Under the pieces are notes generated by a model. That model did not search any database, was not told the origin of the DNA, and worked only from the letters and a program-made list of their open reading frames with translations. A stretch of DNA of 64,000 nt from Bacteroidota bacterium (GTDB taxonomy: Bacteria > Bacteroidota > Bacteroidia > Bacteroidales > JAAUTT01): contig JAUZOO010000007.1 in assembly GCA_030706405.1 (NCBI GenBank), positions 212,472 through 276,471 of the forward strand, in the 5' to 3' direction. Shown here one piece after another: positions 37,938-47,974 of this stretch. Each line of letters begins with the position of its first letter. The stretch's first letter is position 1. Both the position numbers and the translations under genes were made by a program.

Positions 37938-39347
37938 ATGACTCAACAAACGTTACCATACAAAGTGGCCGACATCAGTTTGGCTGATTTTGGTCGTAAG
38001 GAAATTGATATTGCCGAAAAGGAAATGCCAGGTTTGATGGCTGTCCGTCAACGTTATGCTGCTCAAAAACCGCTAAAAGGCGCCCGTATTATGGGTTCGC
38101 TGCACATGACCATTCAAACGGCTGTATTAATCGAAACCCTCAAAGAACTCGGCGCTGAAGTTCGTTGGGTAAGCTGTAATATCTTTTCAACTCAGGATCA
38201 TGCAGCTGCTGCCATTGCTGCTGCCGGAATTCCTGTTTTTGCTTGGAAGGGCGAGTCCCTCGAAGAATACTGGTGGTGCACCGAACAGGCTCTTTCGTTC
38301 CCTAACGGACAAGGTCCCAACCTGATTGTGGACGATGGTGGCGACGCTACCCTTCTCGTTCATTTGGGTTATAAAGCCGAAAATGATCCTTCAGTTCTCG
38401 ATAAAACTCCTGATAACAAAGAAGAAGGAATTATTCTCGATTTGCTGAAGAAAATTTTGGCAGAAGATAACGGAAAATGGCACCGGATGGTAAAAGAGAT
38501 TCGTGGTGTTTCGGAAGAGACTACTACCGGAGTTCATCGTCTGTACCAGATGATGGAAAAAGGCGAATTGCTTTTCCCTGCTATCAATGTTAACGATTCT
38601 GTTACCAAATCGAAATTCGATAACCTTTATGGTTGCCGCGAATCATTGGCCGACGGTATCAAACGTGCTACCGACGTAATGATTGCCGGTAAGGTTGTGG
38701 TAGTGCTTGGTTATGGCGATGTTGGTAAAGGCTGTGCTCGTTCCATGCGTGCTTACGGAGCCCGCGTTTTGGTTACCGAAGTTGATCCTATTTGCGCACT
38801 TCAGGCATCGATGGAAGGATTCGAGGTTACCACCATGGAGGACGCTGTAAAAGAAGGAAATATTTATGTAACAACTACCGGAAACAAAGATGTGATAACT
38901 ATCGAAAATCTTGAAAAAATGAAAGATCAGTCGATTGTTTGCAACATCGGCCATTTCGATAATGAAATTCAGGTGGATAAGCTGGTTAACTTCCCCGGAA
39001 TTAAACATGTAAACATCAAACCTCAGGTAGATAAATATATTTTCCCTGCCGGAAATGCTATTTTCCTTTTGGCCGAAGGTCGTCTTGTAAATCTTGGCTG
39101 TGCTACCGGGCACCCTTCGTTTGTAATGAGTAATTCATTCACGAATCAAACCCTTGCACAGCTCGACTTGTGGAAAAATGACTATAAAGTTGATGTTTAT
39201 CGTCTTTCCAAAAAGCTGGACGAAGAAGTGGCTCGCCTGCATCTCGACCAGCTTGGTGTTAAGCTTACTACGTTAACACAGGAACAAGCCGATTATATTG
39301 GGGTGTCGGTTGACGGTCCGTATAAACCGGAACATTACAGGTATTAA
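37938..39347 (+). CDS. ahcY: Adenosylhomocysteinase
   Basis: Hydrolyses S-adenosylhomocysteine to homocysteine and adenosine, clearing the methylation by-product; cytoplasmic, NAD-dependent; 469 residues. Motifs include [34 protein letters not shown], the NAD site [20 protein letters not shown], and [21 protein letters not shown] start 49 bases after ribF, ended by a terminator at 39374-39403. Confidence 0.97.
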   Translation: MTQQTLPYKVADISLADFGRKEIDIAEKEMPGLMAVRQRYAAQKPLKGARIMGSLHMTIQTAVLIETLKELGAEVRWVSCNIFSTQDHAAAAIAAAGIPVFAWKGESLEEYWWCTEQALSFPNGQGPNLIVDDGGDATLLVHLGYKAENDPSVLDKTPDNKEEGIILDLLKKILAEDNGKWHRMVKEIRGVSEETTTGVHRLYQMMEKGELLFPAINVNDSVTKSKFDNLYGCRESLADGIKRATDVMIAGKVVVVLGYGDVGKGCARSMRAYGARVLVTEVDPICALQASMEGFEVTTMEDAVKEGNIYVTTTGNKDVITIENLEKMKDQSIVCNIGHFDNEIQVDKLVNFPGIKHVNIKPQVDKYIFPAGNAIFLLAEGRLVNLGCATGHPSFVMSNSFTNQTLAQLDLWKNDYKVDVYRLSKKLDEEVARLHLDQLGVKLTTLTQEQADYIGVSVDGPYKPEHYRY

Positions 39348-39373
39348 AATTTTTAGGATAGAAATGATATAAT

Positions 39374-39403
39374 AAACGCCGCACTGTTGAAGTTGCGGCG
39401 TTT
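39374..39403 (+). terminator. Terminator of ahcY
   Basis: AAACGCCGCA (39374-39383) and TGCGGCGTTT (39394-39403) pair exactly, followed by ATTGTTT. It may serve the convergent gene as well. Confidence 0.8.
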
Positions 39404-39408
39404 ATTGT

Positions 39409-39840
39409 TTAATTTGATATTATTAGTCTGCCACTAGTGTAGTACGTTACCCGGTAAGGCCTTAAACTATACTTAGCTGGTCCCTTGGTTACCATACCAC
39501 TTAGGGGGAGACTGAACTTTGAACCACACTTCGGACATGTTGCCGAGTTTGTGCCTTTGTCAAAGACAAGAGTTGCCGTGTCACTTGGATAATTGGTGCA
39601 TAATTTGTCGTAAGCCTGGTATTCTCCTGGCATACTTTGATAAACAACTATTCCTTTTACACCTCCTGAATATTCATCGTAAGAACCGACCCCAATACGC
39701 GCCAAAACAGCAGCGTCTAACGATACATATACACTAACGTTAGGAAATATTTGATAATCGTCACTTTTACAGCCATTAACGGTAGATGTAAAAATAAATA
39801 GTAAAAAAACTTTTTTTAACTTTGGGGTGTTTATTCTCAT
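39409..39840 (-). CDS. Rieske-fold-like lipoprotein lacking cluster histidines
   Basis: 143 residues from the ATG at 39840 (an upstream TTG is possible). The signal peptide ends in a lipobox (FTSTVNGCK). The C-terminal half has the shape of a Rieske domain (YDKLCTNYPS, CPKCGSKFSLPLSG, GPAKYSLRPYRV), but the CxH...CxxH ligands are replaced by C-T-N and CPKC, so a 2Fe-2S Rieske cluster is unlikely; the remaining cysteines might bind zinc or a different centre. Bacteroidota genomes carry many such small Rieske-like lipoproteins. Role unknown. It converges with ahcY. Confidence 0.65.
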   Translation of the reverse strand: MRINTPKLKKVFLLFIFTSTVNGCKSDDYQIFPNVSVYVSLDAAVLARIGVGSYDEYSGGVKGIVVYQSMPGEYQAYDKLCTNYPSDTATLVFDKGTNSATCPKCGSKFSLPLSGMVTKGPAKYSLRPYRVTYYTSGRLIISN

Positions 39841-39876
39841 TACTACCAATTATTTAACCCTTCAAAATTACCTAAA

Positions 39877-40149
39877 ATGTCAATCAAATCAATTTCTCTG
39901 GCTATCATTTTTATTTTAGTAACGTTATCTTTTCCTATATTTGAACTGTCCGGTTACGGGAAACCCGTCACGCCGGATTATGAAGCTCCTAAACTGGAGC
40001 GGAATAAAGCTTATGAGAAAGCTAAAAAAAGTAATCTCCGAAATCGGACATTTTTGGGATTCTTCAAAAAAAGTAAATCTTCGCATTCTAGTGGAAATTT
40101 CCAGGCAAGTTCCTGTGCTCGTGTATCGTCAAAATCTAAACGAAAATAA
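39877..40149 (+). CDS. Small secreted basic protein
   Basis: 90 residues. A signal sequence or single TM helix (ISLAIIFILVTLSFPIF) is followed by a Lys/Ser-rich, probably disordered tail (KAKKSNLRNRTFLGFFKKSK). No family recognised. It is followed 12 bases later by the 40162-40581 gene on the same strand, so the two are likely co-expressed. Confidence 0.5.
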   Translation: MSIKSISLAIIFILVTLSFPIFELSGYGKPVTPDYEAPKLERNKAYEKAKKSNLRNRTFLGFFKKSKSSHSSGNFQASSCARVSSKSKRK

Positions 40150-40161
40150 ATAACAAAAATT

Positions 40162-40581
40162 ATGAAAGCCGACTCTAGCACTTTAGTTTATATCATTATT
40201 AGTGTTGTTTTGTTGGTTGTTAGCGCTTTTAATAAGAATAAAAAAAAGACCTCCTCGGATGAACAGGGTGGAGGCCTTCCTGAGAATATACCCCGCGCAA
40301 ATCCCTGGGAAAAAGAATTGGAAGATATTTTTGGCAAGGTGTTGGGCCAGGAGCCGGAACCGGTTCCCAAAAGAGAGTTTGTGCCAGAGCCTGTCACTCA
40401 GTCTGAAGCTTTAAAAAACGAGCCACCCCGGCTCAAACAGCCTCAAACAGTCGTACCTCATTCATCGTCTTCGTTTATTTATAACGATGAAGAACCTGAA
40501 GAAAGACGTATTGAACTTTCCGGACAGGAGTTTGAAAAGGCCGTTATTTACGCGGAAATTCTTAACCGGAAATATTTTTAG
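40162..40581 (+). CDS. Single-TM protein with Pro/Glu-rich cytoplasmic tail
   Basis: 139 residues. An N-terminal TM helix (TLVYIIISVVLLVVSAF) is followed by a basic KNKKK stop-transfer and a long linker rich in Pro, Glu and Gln, then a short C-terminal helix (ELSGQEFEKAVIYAEILN). Similar tail-linker proteins occur next to greA-like housekeeping genes in Bacteroidota; no function is known to me. It follows a small secreted protein gene. Confidence 0.6.
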   Translation: MKADSSTLVYIIISVVLLVVSAFNKNKKKTSSDEQGGGLPENIPRANPWEKELEDIFGKVLGQEPEPVPKREFVPEPVTQSEALKNEPPRLKQPQTVVPHSSSSFIYNDEEPEERRIELSGQEFEKAVIYAEILNRKYF

Positions 40582-40791
40582 TTTTTCTTTTAAAAAAACC
40601 TTTTGTACCTTCGGTATAAATCCATTTTAAATCATTTGTTATAATGTACCCCCGCTTGTGGGTTATGAACTATAACGCCTGATGTAACTATTGTTATTAA
40701 AAAATGCTATTTTTGTAGCAGAAAAGGGTTTCGGGCAACCGGAATTCTTTTTTGTTTTATATTGGTCTAAATGTCTTGGAGGTAATTAATT

Positions 40792-41262
40792 ATGGCTATT
40801 TCATATTTAACTGAAGAAGGGTTACAAAAACTAAAAAGCGAACTGGAACATTTGACATCTGTTGAACGTCCCAGTATTTCGAGGCAGATTGCTGAAGCTC
40901 GCGATAAGGGCGACTTGTCTGAAAATGCAGAGTATGATGCTGCAAAGGAGGCCCAGGGGATGCTCGAAGCCCGTATAGCTAAGCTGGAGGGGATTGTGGC
41001 AAATTCCAGGATTATTGATGAATCCCGTATCGATACTTCAAAGGTTCAAATTCTTAACCGTGTTAAAATTAAGAATTTAAAGACGAATGCGGTAATGGAA
41101 TATATGTTGGTTGCTGAACAAGAAGCTAACCTTAAAGAAGGAAAGCTGTCGGTAAGTACACCTATTGCTAAGGGGTTGATTGGAAAGAAACTTGGCGATG
41201 TGGTCGAAATTCATGTTCCTTCGGGGAAAATGCAGTTCGAAATTATGGAAATTTCCAAATAA
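40792..41262 (+). CDS. greA: Transcription elongation factor GreA
   Basis: Rescues backtracked RNA polymerase by stimulating transcript cleavage; 156 residues. The N-terminal coiled coil carries the acidic tip region DKGDLSENAEYDAAKEAQ; the C-terminal FKBP-like domain ends TPIAKGLIGKKLGDVVEIHV. A strong Shine-Dalgarno-like GGAGG lies at 40778-40782. The HIT gene follows six bases after the stop. Confidence 0.96.
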   Translation: MAISYLTEEGLQKLKSELEHLTSVERPSISRQIAEARDKGDLSENAEYDAAKEAQGMLEARIAKLEGIVANSRIIDESRIDTSKVQILNRVKIKNLKTNAVMEYMLVAEQEANLKEGKLSVSTPIAKGLIGKKLGDVVEIHVPSGKMQFEIMEISK

Positions 41263-41268
41263 AAAGCT

Positions 41269-41667
41269 ATGGCATCGATATTTACACGGATAATTAACGG
41301 AGAAATCCCCTCGTACAAGGTTGCCGAAGATGATAATTATTATGCATTTCTCGATATAAACCCTTTGGTTAAGGGGCATACGTTAGTGGTTCCCAAAAAG
41401 GAGGTGGATTATCTTTTTGATGTTGATGACGCGACCTTAGGCGGAATGGCTGTTTTTTCGAAGAAAGTGGCTAAGGCCATCGAAACGGTTATTCCTTGCA
41501 AACGGGTAGGCGTAGCCGTGCTGGGACTGGACGTTCCTCATGCGCATATTCATCTTATTCCGATTAATTCTGGTACAGATATTGAGTTCTCGAGGCCAAA
41601 GCTCAAACTTAGCCCTGAGGAATTTAAAGAAATAGCTTCCGGTATAAGCAAAGCATTCAATAAATAA
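41269..41667 (+). CDS. HIT-family nucleotide hydrolase
   Basis: 132-residue cytoplasmic histidine-triad protein, Hint/Fhit-like phosphoramidase or nucleotide hydrolase. The N-terminal IFTRIINGEIPSYKVAEDD and catalytic HAHIHLIPI (H-x-H-x-H-xx) are present. It forms an operon with greA, a common arrangement in Bacteroidota. Confidence 0.93.
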   Translation: MASIFTRIINGEIPSYKVAEDDNYYAFLDINPLVKGHTLVVPKKEVDYLFDVDDATLGGMAVFSKKVAKAIETVIPCKRVGVAVLGLDVPHAHIHLIPINSGTDIEFSRPKLKLSPEEFKEIASGISKAFNK

Positions 41668-41693
41668 AAAAGAGGCTCTCAGGCCTCTTTTTT
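41665..41693. terminator. Bidirectional terminator between HIT gene and ruvC
   Basis: AAAAAGAGGC and GCCTCTTTTTT flank a TCTCAG loop. The stem overlaps the end of ruvC on the other strand and can serve both convergent genes. Confidence 0.8.
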
Positions 41694-42243
41694 ATTTTAG
41701 TTTACCGGGATTTTTATTGATAAAATCTTTCCAGCTGTTCACTTCTTTTGTTCCCGAGGATAGTTTGTTTTGGTAGAAATGGCATACCGCAGCAGCCAGT
41801 CCGTCGGTGGCGTCGAGGTCATCGGGAATTTCCTTAATGTTTAACATTTTTTGAAGAATGGCCGCTACTTGTTCTTTCGAAGCATTTCCCTGCCCGGTGA
41901 TGGCCATTTTTATTTTACGCGGAGCATATTCATAAATGGGTATCGAACGCGATAATCCGGCTGATATAGCGGTTCCCTGTGCCCGCCCCAGTTTAAGCAT
42001 AGATTGCACGTTTTTTCCGAAAAAAGGGGCTTCAATAGCCAGTTCGTCGGGTTTAAATTCATCGATAAGCGAAACCGTACGGTCGAATATTTTCTTGAGT
42101 TTTACGAAATGATCGTCAAATTTATGAAGTTCAATGATGCCTAAGGCAAGTAGCTCCGGCGTTTTCCCCACAGCACGGATGAGGCCGTAACCCATGATGG
42201 TTGTTCCAGGGTCGATGCCCAGTATGATGCGTTCTTTTTCCAA
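41692..42243 (-). CDS. ruvC: Holliday junction resolvase RuvC
   Basis: Endonuclease that resolves Holliday junctions with RuvAB; 183 residues. [16 protein letters not shown] contains the first catalytic Asp, [10 protein letters not shown] the Glu, and [14 protein letters not shown] the last acidic pair. ATG start; upstream on the same strand is the radical SAM gene, with a short gap. Confidence 0.95.
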   Translation of the reverse strand: MEKERIILGIDPGTTIMGYGLIRAVGKTPELLALGIIELHKFDDHFVKLKKIFDRTVSLIDEFKPDELAIEAPFFGKNVQSMLKLGRAQGTAISAGLSRSIPIYEYAPRKIKMAITGQGNASKEQVAAILQKMLNIKEIPDDLDATDGLAAAVCHFYQNKLSSGTKEVNSWKDFINKNPGKLK

Positions 42244-42306
42244 AATAATTTATTTATGCTGCAAAGGTCGCAAAGTTTTCATGCGAAGGTGTGGCTATGC
42301 CCGAAA

Positions 42307-43239
42307 TTATAACTCAAAAGGCTGTTCGTTGGAAAAGTCGGGGCGATATGTTGCATGGCTTATCAATTCCTGCACCCAGCCGCGATAAAAGCCAAAATCA
42401 TAAAAAGCATCGACAATCTGTTGATATTCTTCTTTATAAATAGTTCGCGATAATTGTGGATGTTTAGAAACATCGTGGGTGGGGAAATATTGCGACATCA
42501 GGGATATTTGGAGCTTGGGCGAAATTTCTTCGGCAATAAATTGAAGAACGTCGAGACTATTTTGTACAGCTCCTGGCAAAACCAGATGACGAACAATTAT
42601 TCCGGATTCGGCAATGCCGTTTTCATTAACAATGAGGCTGGAGCCTTTTTGACGGTACATTTCTTTTAGGGCTGCGGCCGCTGCCATTGGGTAATCCCGC
42701 GCTTGCGAATAAGCAAAGGCTATATTTTCGTCCCGATACTTAAAGTCGGGGAGGTAAATGTCGATATATCCTTCGAGTATTTGCAGGGTTTCGACTTTGT
42801 CGTAGCCGTTGGTGTTGTAAACGAAAACGGGATTTTTCCCGGCTTGGCGTATTCCCTGGATAATAGCTATCATCTGCGGAATAAAATGCGACGGGGATAC
42901 AAACCCAACGATGTTTTCGGTTTGGTCGAGCATTTGGCAGATACGGGAAACGACCATCTCTAGCGGAAGCTCTGTGTGTTGTGAGCTATTCCGTGAAATG
43001 TCATGATTCTGACAATAAATGCATTGAAGATTGCAATGCGAAAAAAATACATTGCAGATGCCTTTACTTCCTGAAATAACAGGTTCTTCTCCTTTATGGA
43101 TGCAAATGGAAGAAACGGAAATTTCGGCTCTGCTATTACAATAGCCAAATTCTCCATTTAATCTGTCGGCACCGCATTCTCGGGGGCAGAGGGTACAATG
43201 GGATAATTCCTCAAATACAGGTAAAGGAAGTTTGCTCAA
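42307..43239 (-). CDS. Radical SAM protein, PflA-like activating enzyme family
   Basis: 310 residues. An N-terminal Cys cluster (CTLCPRECGADRL, FGYCNS) precedes the radical SAM motif CNLQCIYCQN (CxxxCxxC) at about residue 72. This matches the YgiQ-unrelated PflA-like group (COG1313) that resembles pyruvate formate-lyase activating enzyme, a 4Fe-4S SAM enzyme; no glycyl radical enzyme is next to it, so the substrate is unknown. Cytoplasmic. It lies between lepA and ruvC on the same strand. Confidence 0.85.
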   Translation of the reverse strand: MSKLPLPVFEELSHCTLCPRECGADRLNGEFGYCNSRAEISVSSICIHKGEEPVISGSKGICNVFFSHCNLQCIYCQNHDISRNSSQHTELPLEMVVSRICQMLDQTENIVGFVSPSHFIPQMIAIIQGIRQAGKNPVFVYNTNGYDKVETLQILEGYIDIYLPDFKYRDENIAFAYSQARDYPMAAAAALKEMYRQKGSSLIVNENGIAESGIIVRHLVLPGAVQNSLDVLQFIAEEISPKLQISLMSQYFPTHDVSKHPQLSRTIYKEEYQQIVDAFYDFGFYRGWVQELISHATYRPDFSNEQPFEL

Positions 43240-43257
43240 TCCTGATCCGTTAAATCG

Positions 43258-45048
43258 TTAATCGCCAAGTTTAAGTACAGCGAGGAAGGCGCTTTGGGGT
43301 ACTTCCACGTTTCCTACCTGACGCATACGTTTTTTGCCTTTTTTCTGTTTTTCGAGCAGTTTGCGTTTACGCGAGATGTCGCCGCCGTAACATTTGGCGG
43401 TAACGTCTTTACGGACGGCTTTGATGGTTTCGCGGGCGATGATTTTAGCTCCGATAGCTGCCTGTATGGCAATGTCAAATTGCTGGCGGGGAATGAGTTC
43501 TTTGAGCTTTTCGCAAATTTTACGTCCAAAGTCGTAAGCAATGTCGCGGTGGATAAGGGTAGAAAGGGCATCGACACTTTCACTGTTCAGAAGAATATCG
43601 AGTTTTACGAGTTGGGCTTGTTGATAACCAATCAGGTGATAATCGAATGAAGCATAGCCTTTGGAGATACTTTTAAGTTTATCATAAAAGTCGAAAACAA
43701 TTTCAGCCAAAGGCATTTCAAAGGTAACTTCAACACGGTCGGTGGTGAGAAATACCTGATTTTTCAGGATGCCGCGCTTGTCGATGCAGAGTTTCATGAT
43801 CGATCCCAGATAGTCGGAATGAGTAATAACCTGAGCGTAGATATAAGGTTCTTCTATATAATCGATGAGTGTTGGTGCGGGCAGTCCAGAGGGGTTATGT
43901 ACGTCAATTTCTTCGCCTTTGGTGGTGAATACTTTGTACGAAACGTTGGGCATGGTAGTGATTACGTCCATGTCGAACTCGCGGTCGAGGCGTTCCTGTA
44001 TAATTTCCATGTGCAGTAATCCAAGGAAGCCGCAACGAAATCCAAATCCAAGAGCCGCCGATGATTCAGGCTCGAATGTCAGCGAGGCATCGTTAAGTTG
44101 TAGTTTTTCGATCGAAGCACGTAAGTCTTCATAGTCGTCGGCATCAATCGGATAGATACCGGCAAACACCATCGGTTTTACTTCTTCAAAACCTTCGATA
44201 CCTTTAGCACATGGGTTTTCAACGTGTGTGATGGTGTCGCCCACTTTCACTTCGCGGGCCGATTTAATTCCGGAGATAATGTATCCTACTTCGCCACAAC
44301 CAAGGGTTTGGTGGGGTTCGAGTTTCATTTTCATTACCCCGATTTCATCGGCACGGTAGTCTTTTTTGGTGTTTACAAATTTAACCCAGTCGCTGGAATT
44401 CATTGTTCCGTTCAAAATTTTGAAGTAGGCAATAATTCCACGGAAAGAGTTGAATACCGAGTCGAAGATAAGCGCTTGTAGCGGTGCGTTCGGGTCTCCT
44501 TTGGGAGCCGGTATTCTTGTTATGATGCTGTCGAGAATCTCCTGGACGCCCATGCCTGTTTTTCCGCTGGCTTCGAGGATGGAGTCGCGGTCGCAACCGA
44601 TGAGGTCAACAATTTGGTCTTTTACCACTTCCGGGTTAGCGGCGGGCATGTCCATTTTATTGAGGACGGGGATGATTTCGAGGTTATGTTCAATGGCCTG
44701 ATAAAGTACTGAAATGGTCTGTGCCTGGATTCCCTGCGTGGCGTCGACAATGAGCAGTGCGCCTTCGCAGGCAGCAATCGAACGCGATACTTCGTACGAG
44801 AAGTCTACGTGTCCGGGGGTATCAATCAGGTTGAGGATATATTTTTTACCCTGAAAGACGTAATCCATTTGAATGGCATGGCTTTTAATGGTGATGCCGC
44901 GTTCGCGTTCCAAATCCATATCGTCGAGCAGCTGGTTCTGAAATTCTCGATCGGTCACTGAATTAGTAGCTTGAATGAGTCGGTCGGCAAGCGTGCTTTT
45001 ACCGTGGTCGATGTGTGCAATAATGCAGAAATTTCTGATGAGCTCCAT
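43258..45048 (-). CDS. lepA: Elongation factor 4 (LepA)
   Basis: Ribosome-associated translational GTPase that can back-translocate or aid initiation; 596 residues from the ATG at 45048 (a TTG two codons upstream is in frame). GTPase motifs are [15 protein letters not shown] (P-loop), [15 protein letters not shown] and [10 protein letters not shown]; the LepA-specific C-terminal domain ends [20 protein letters not shown]. It is oriented with ruvC and the radical SAM gene. Confidence 0.96.
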   Translation of the reverse strand: MELIRNFCIIAHIDHGKSTLADRLIQATNSVTDREFQNQLLDDMDLERERGITIKSHAIQMDYVFQGKKYILNLIDTPGHVDFSYEVSRSIAACEGALLIVDATQGIQAQTISVLYQAIEHNLEIIPVLNKMDMPAANPEVVKDQIVDLIGCDRDSILEASGKTGMGVQEILDSIITRIPAPKGDPNAPLQALIFDSVFNSFRGIIAYFKILNGTMNSSDWVKFVNTKKDYRADEIGVMKMKLEPHQTLGCGEVGYIISGIKSAREVKVGDTITHVENPCAKGIEGFEEVKPMVFAGIYPIDADDYEDLRASIEKLQLNDASLTFEPESSAALGFGFRCGFLGLLHMEIIQERLDREFDMDVITTMPNVSYKVFTTKGEEIDVHNPSGLPAPTLIDYIEEPYIYAQVITHSDYLGSIMKLCIDKRGILKNQVFLTTDRVEVTFEMPLAEIVFDFYDKLKSISKGYASFDYHLIGYQQAQLVKLDILLNSESVDALSTLIHRDIAYDFGRKICEKLKELIPRQQFDIAIQAAIGAKIIARETIKAVRKDVTAKCYGGDISRKRKLLEKQKKGKKRMRQVGNVEVPQSAFLAVLKLGD

Positions 45049-45166
45049 GTACAAATTTTCTAATTAGGGTGCAAAGATATTTATTTCGAGTGAATAATTG
45101 TAATTGGTAATAGTGGATTAATATACGTTATATGTATCTGTTTATGAGTGATATTTTCTTCTTTCG

Positions 45167-45970
45167 TCAGTTTGTTGCAATAATTTTGGCGCATCCGGTA
45201 TGATCTGTTGGAATCACGAGCGAATCGCTTATGGGGTTGCCGAATTCAATTCCAAAGGCAACGATTAGCGTGTCTGTTTCTAAAAGGTCTTCAATACTCT
45301 CTATTGCGATTGGAATGGTTTGCTGGTCAATGCTGCTTTTTATGGAGTACCATGGGGTTGAGTTGTAAAAACATTGGCTATGTAGTTGGTCGTGTATCGG
45401 TTCGTACGTTTTATGTTTAAGGTTGTATTGTAAATCCGAGACTACACCCAGTGAGACAATAAATCGAAACATGGTATTGTTGCCGTATTGTTTCAGGTTA
45501 ACATCCGGGATAATACGAGGTATTGTAACCTCTGCAGTTTTTTTAGGACGGTCGATATTCGCCACTACCGGGGTGCGCAGGACAGAGTCGGTTAGTCTTC
45601 GACGGTTAAAGCTAAACCCGGGGAGCATATCTTTGTTGGTAGATATATCTATGGCGCGTTGCCCTCTGGCTCCTTTCCTGTCGGTTGTTTGAATCACTTT
45701 TGCTATTGCATTGAGCGGTGCTGAAATGTTATAATCGGACAGGTGGCGTACGGCATTGGTCGCCATTCGAATAGCAGTACCAGCTTTGCTACACCCTCCA
45801 AATTCAGCGTTTATTTCGCGCGTCCCTTTCATCGAGGGTAATTGGGCTATTTGTTTTTTACTGGGCCCGCCTTTTTTCCTTACGTAGTATTTGTCCAAGT
45901 CTTTTCGTTTAACGATTGAAAAATCACCAATCGAACCTTCTATTTTAAGGTCTCCTTTGTATTCTGCCAT
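45167..45970 (-). CDS. Uncharacterised protein
   Basis: 267 residues, soluble, no signal peptide. I do not recognise the family. Visible traits are a basic N-terminal part (YYVRKKGGPSKKQIAQLP, GTREINAEFGGCSKAGTAIR) with the look of a nucleic-acid-binding or structural protein, and a hydrophobic beta-rich C-terminus. Similar proteins occur in Bacteroidota prophages and islands, but that is a loose impression. It is the last gene before the recombinase-cassette region, transcribed away from it. Confidence 0.5.
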   Translation of the reverse strand: MAEYKGDLKIEGSIGDFSIVKRKDLDKYYVRKKGGPSKKQIAQLPSMKGTREINAEFGGCSKAGTAIRMATNAVRHLSDYNISAPLNAIAKVIQTTDRKGARGQRAIDISTNKDMLPGFSFNRRRLTDSVLRTPVVANIDRPKKTAEVTIPRIIPDVNLKQYGNNTMFRFIVSLGVVSDLQYNLKHKTYEPIHDQLHSQCFYNSTPWYSIKSSIDQQTIPIAIESIEDLLETDTLIVAFGIEFGNPISDSLVIPTDHTGCAKIIATN

Positions 45971-46350
45971 TGTTGAAATAAGTAGTTGAGGGTTATATAT
46001 TGTAAAAGTAAATTATTTATAAAATTAAAACAAATCTTAAAAGGATATATTATACATTTTGTTAGTCTTTAATATATCTATTATAAATGTGAGGTATATG
46101 TGTTTTATATGTGGATTATATTTATGAAATGATTGTCATGAGTGGACGGATGAAGATGTTGTGTGGTCTGTTTTTCAATAGATAACAAGGCTGTTTGGCG
46201 GGAGGTAATGGACGGATGCGTTTTATTGAGGCTGTTTATGTTTTTTAATAATGCTGGGATCGGGACCAATAAAATTATTTATTGTTTTATTTTCTGATGG
46301 AGTTGCGATTATTTGCTAATTTAAGGTCTGTAATTGCAACTACGTGAGTT
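45971..46350. other. AT-rich leader region of the recombinase gene
   Basis: About 380 bases between divergent genes. It is AT-rich, with no reading frame or repeat I can support. It should contain the recombinase promoter. Confidence 0.4.
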
Positions 46351-47974
46351 ATGAAAATATGTAAAGTTTTGCACCGCAATGAAGAGCGTATTAAAATAGA
46401 TGCGCCGTTTAATCGCGAAATAATCACGCAGCTCCGCCAAATACCTGATGCCCGTTGGAGCAAAACCCTTCGCGCATGGCATATCCCGTATACTCAGGCA
46501 GCGTTTAATCAGCTTAAAATTTTGTTCCCGGATGTTGAGTATCCGGTTAAGAAAACGGAGATTAACAGTGCTCATATTATTTCGTCGGAAAAAGTATTGT
46601 CGATTTACGATTCTCGAAAGGGTATTTTTATTGAAGTGGTTGGCCGCCGTATCTTTCTGAAAATGTCTAAAAATGATACTGACGTTCAGTTTGTGAAGTC
46701 ATTTCGATTTTCGCGATGGAACCAGTCTGTATTTTGCTGGATTATTCCCAATTATCCCGGTAACCTTGAGCTGCTAAAGGATTATTTCAAGGAACGACTA
46801 ACCCTGTTGAACGTTCATCCTACCTACGAGGTGGAAACTTTTGTTAATGAAAAAAGGCAGATTGGCAACAATCAGATTTTGATGGTTAAAACATTATCGG
46901 GCCGGGTGAAGGTTGTCTTTGGATACAATAAAGTATTGTCGCAGGCGCTTCGCAAGGTTCCGTACAGTCAGTGGAGTGCTCCCAATAGATGGTGGAGTAT
47001 TCCATATGCTCCGGCCTGGGTCGAAAAAATTACAGCTCTGGCTCGTGACCAACAGCTTGAGGTGATTTATGAGGAAGAAAAAATCGTGTCGGATCGAAAA
47101 CCCCGCCTTACGCCTTACGACATTCCTAATTATCGGCTTTGTCCTTCCTCGTTTGTGATGAAATTGAAGGAACTAAGGTATAGCGAAAATACGTTGAAGA
47201 CCTATGTTGGTATGTTTGAGGAGTTTATTAATTTTTATCATAAATATGATATTGATGCTATTGATGAAGGGATGATTACGGCTTTTTTTACGTTACCTGG
47301 TGATGGAGCGGAAGGTGTCGGCGTCTTATCAGAACCAGTCTATCAATGCAATCAAGTTCTATTATGAGCGGGTTCTTGGTGGTCAACGGAAAATATATAC
47401 TGTAGACCGCCCACGCATGGAGAAAACACTTCCAGAAGTGTTTAGTGAAAAAGAAGTTGCAGATTTATTGCGTGTAACCGAAAATGTTAAACATAAGTGC
47501 ATATTGATGGCGAGTTACTCAGCCGGACTGCGTTTGAGCGAGATTGTAAATCTTAAACTAAAGGATATAGACTCGAAGCGTATGCAAATTCGTATAGAAC
47601 AGGCTAAAGGTAAAAAGGATCGGTATACTATTTTGTCGCCCAAGTTTTTAGAGCTGCTGCGAAAGTATTTTATTGAATATAAACCAAAGGAATATCTTTT
47701 TGAAGGGCCTCTGCCTGGCAATAAATACTCGCCAAGTAGCGTACAAATGATTTTTAAAGAAGCTGTACGGAAGGTTGGCATTACGAAGAAAGTTACGGTA
47801 CATACCTTGAGACACTCGTTTGCTACTCACCTGCTTGAGAGTGGTACCGATTTACGCTATATTCAAAGTTTATTAGGACATGAGAGTACAAAGACTACAG
47901 AAGTGTACACTCACGTTACAACCAAAGGGTTTGATCAGATAAAGAGCCCATTGGATAAGCTTGATATTTTTTAA
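46351..47974 (+). pseudogene. Tyrosine recombinase of the cassette system, frameshifted, with three HARP-like repeats
   Basis: Two overlapping frames, 46351-47367 and 47300-47974, make one recombinase of about 540 residues when one T is removed from the T7 run at 47283-47289. Residues 1-250 hold three copies of W-x6-W-x-I-P (W36, W123, W208) resembling HARP domains of SMARCAL1-like annealing helicases. A SAM-like core-binding domain follows (LKELRYSENTLKTYVGMFEE, then FLRYLVMERKVSASYQNQ across the shift). The catalytic domain has all active-site residues: Arg in SAGLRLSEIVNL, Lys in GKKDRYT, HTLRHSF, LLGH and Tyr in YTHV. The end, IKSPLDKLDIF, resembles the IRSPLD tail of integron integrases, but the IntI-specific insert before HTLRH is absent. 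It is 5' of and in line with the cassettes. As written it cannot make a full protein without slippage; a sequencing error is possible. Confidence 0.8.

Noticed and set aside
41471..45048. Many long minus- or plus-frame shadow reading frames inside nuo, gmd, lepA and other core genes
   Set aside because: They are antisense or out-of-frame copies of strongly supported genes and have no family similarity.
46351..47367. Two separate functional proteins in place of one frameshifted recombinase
   Set aside because: The first frame ends in unrelated residues just past the T7 run and the second lacks the DNA-binding half; together they make one colinear family protein.
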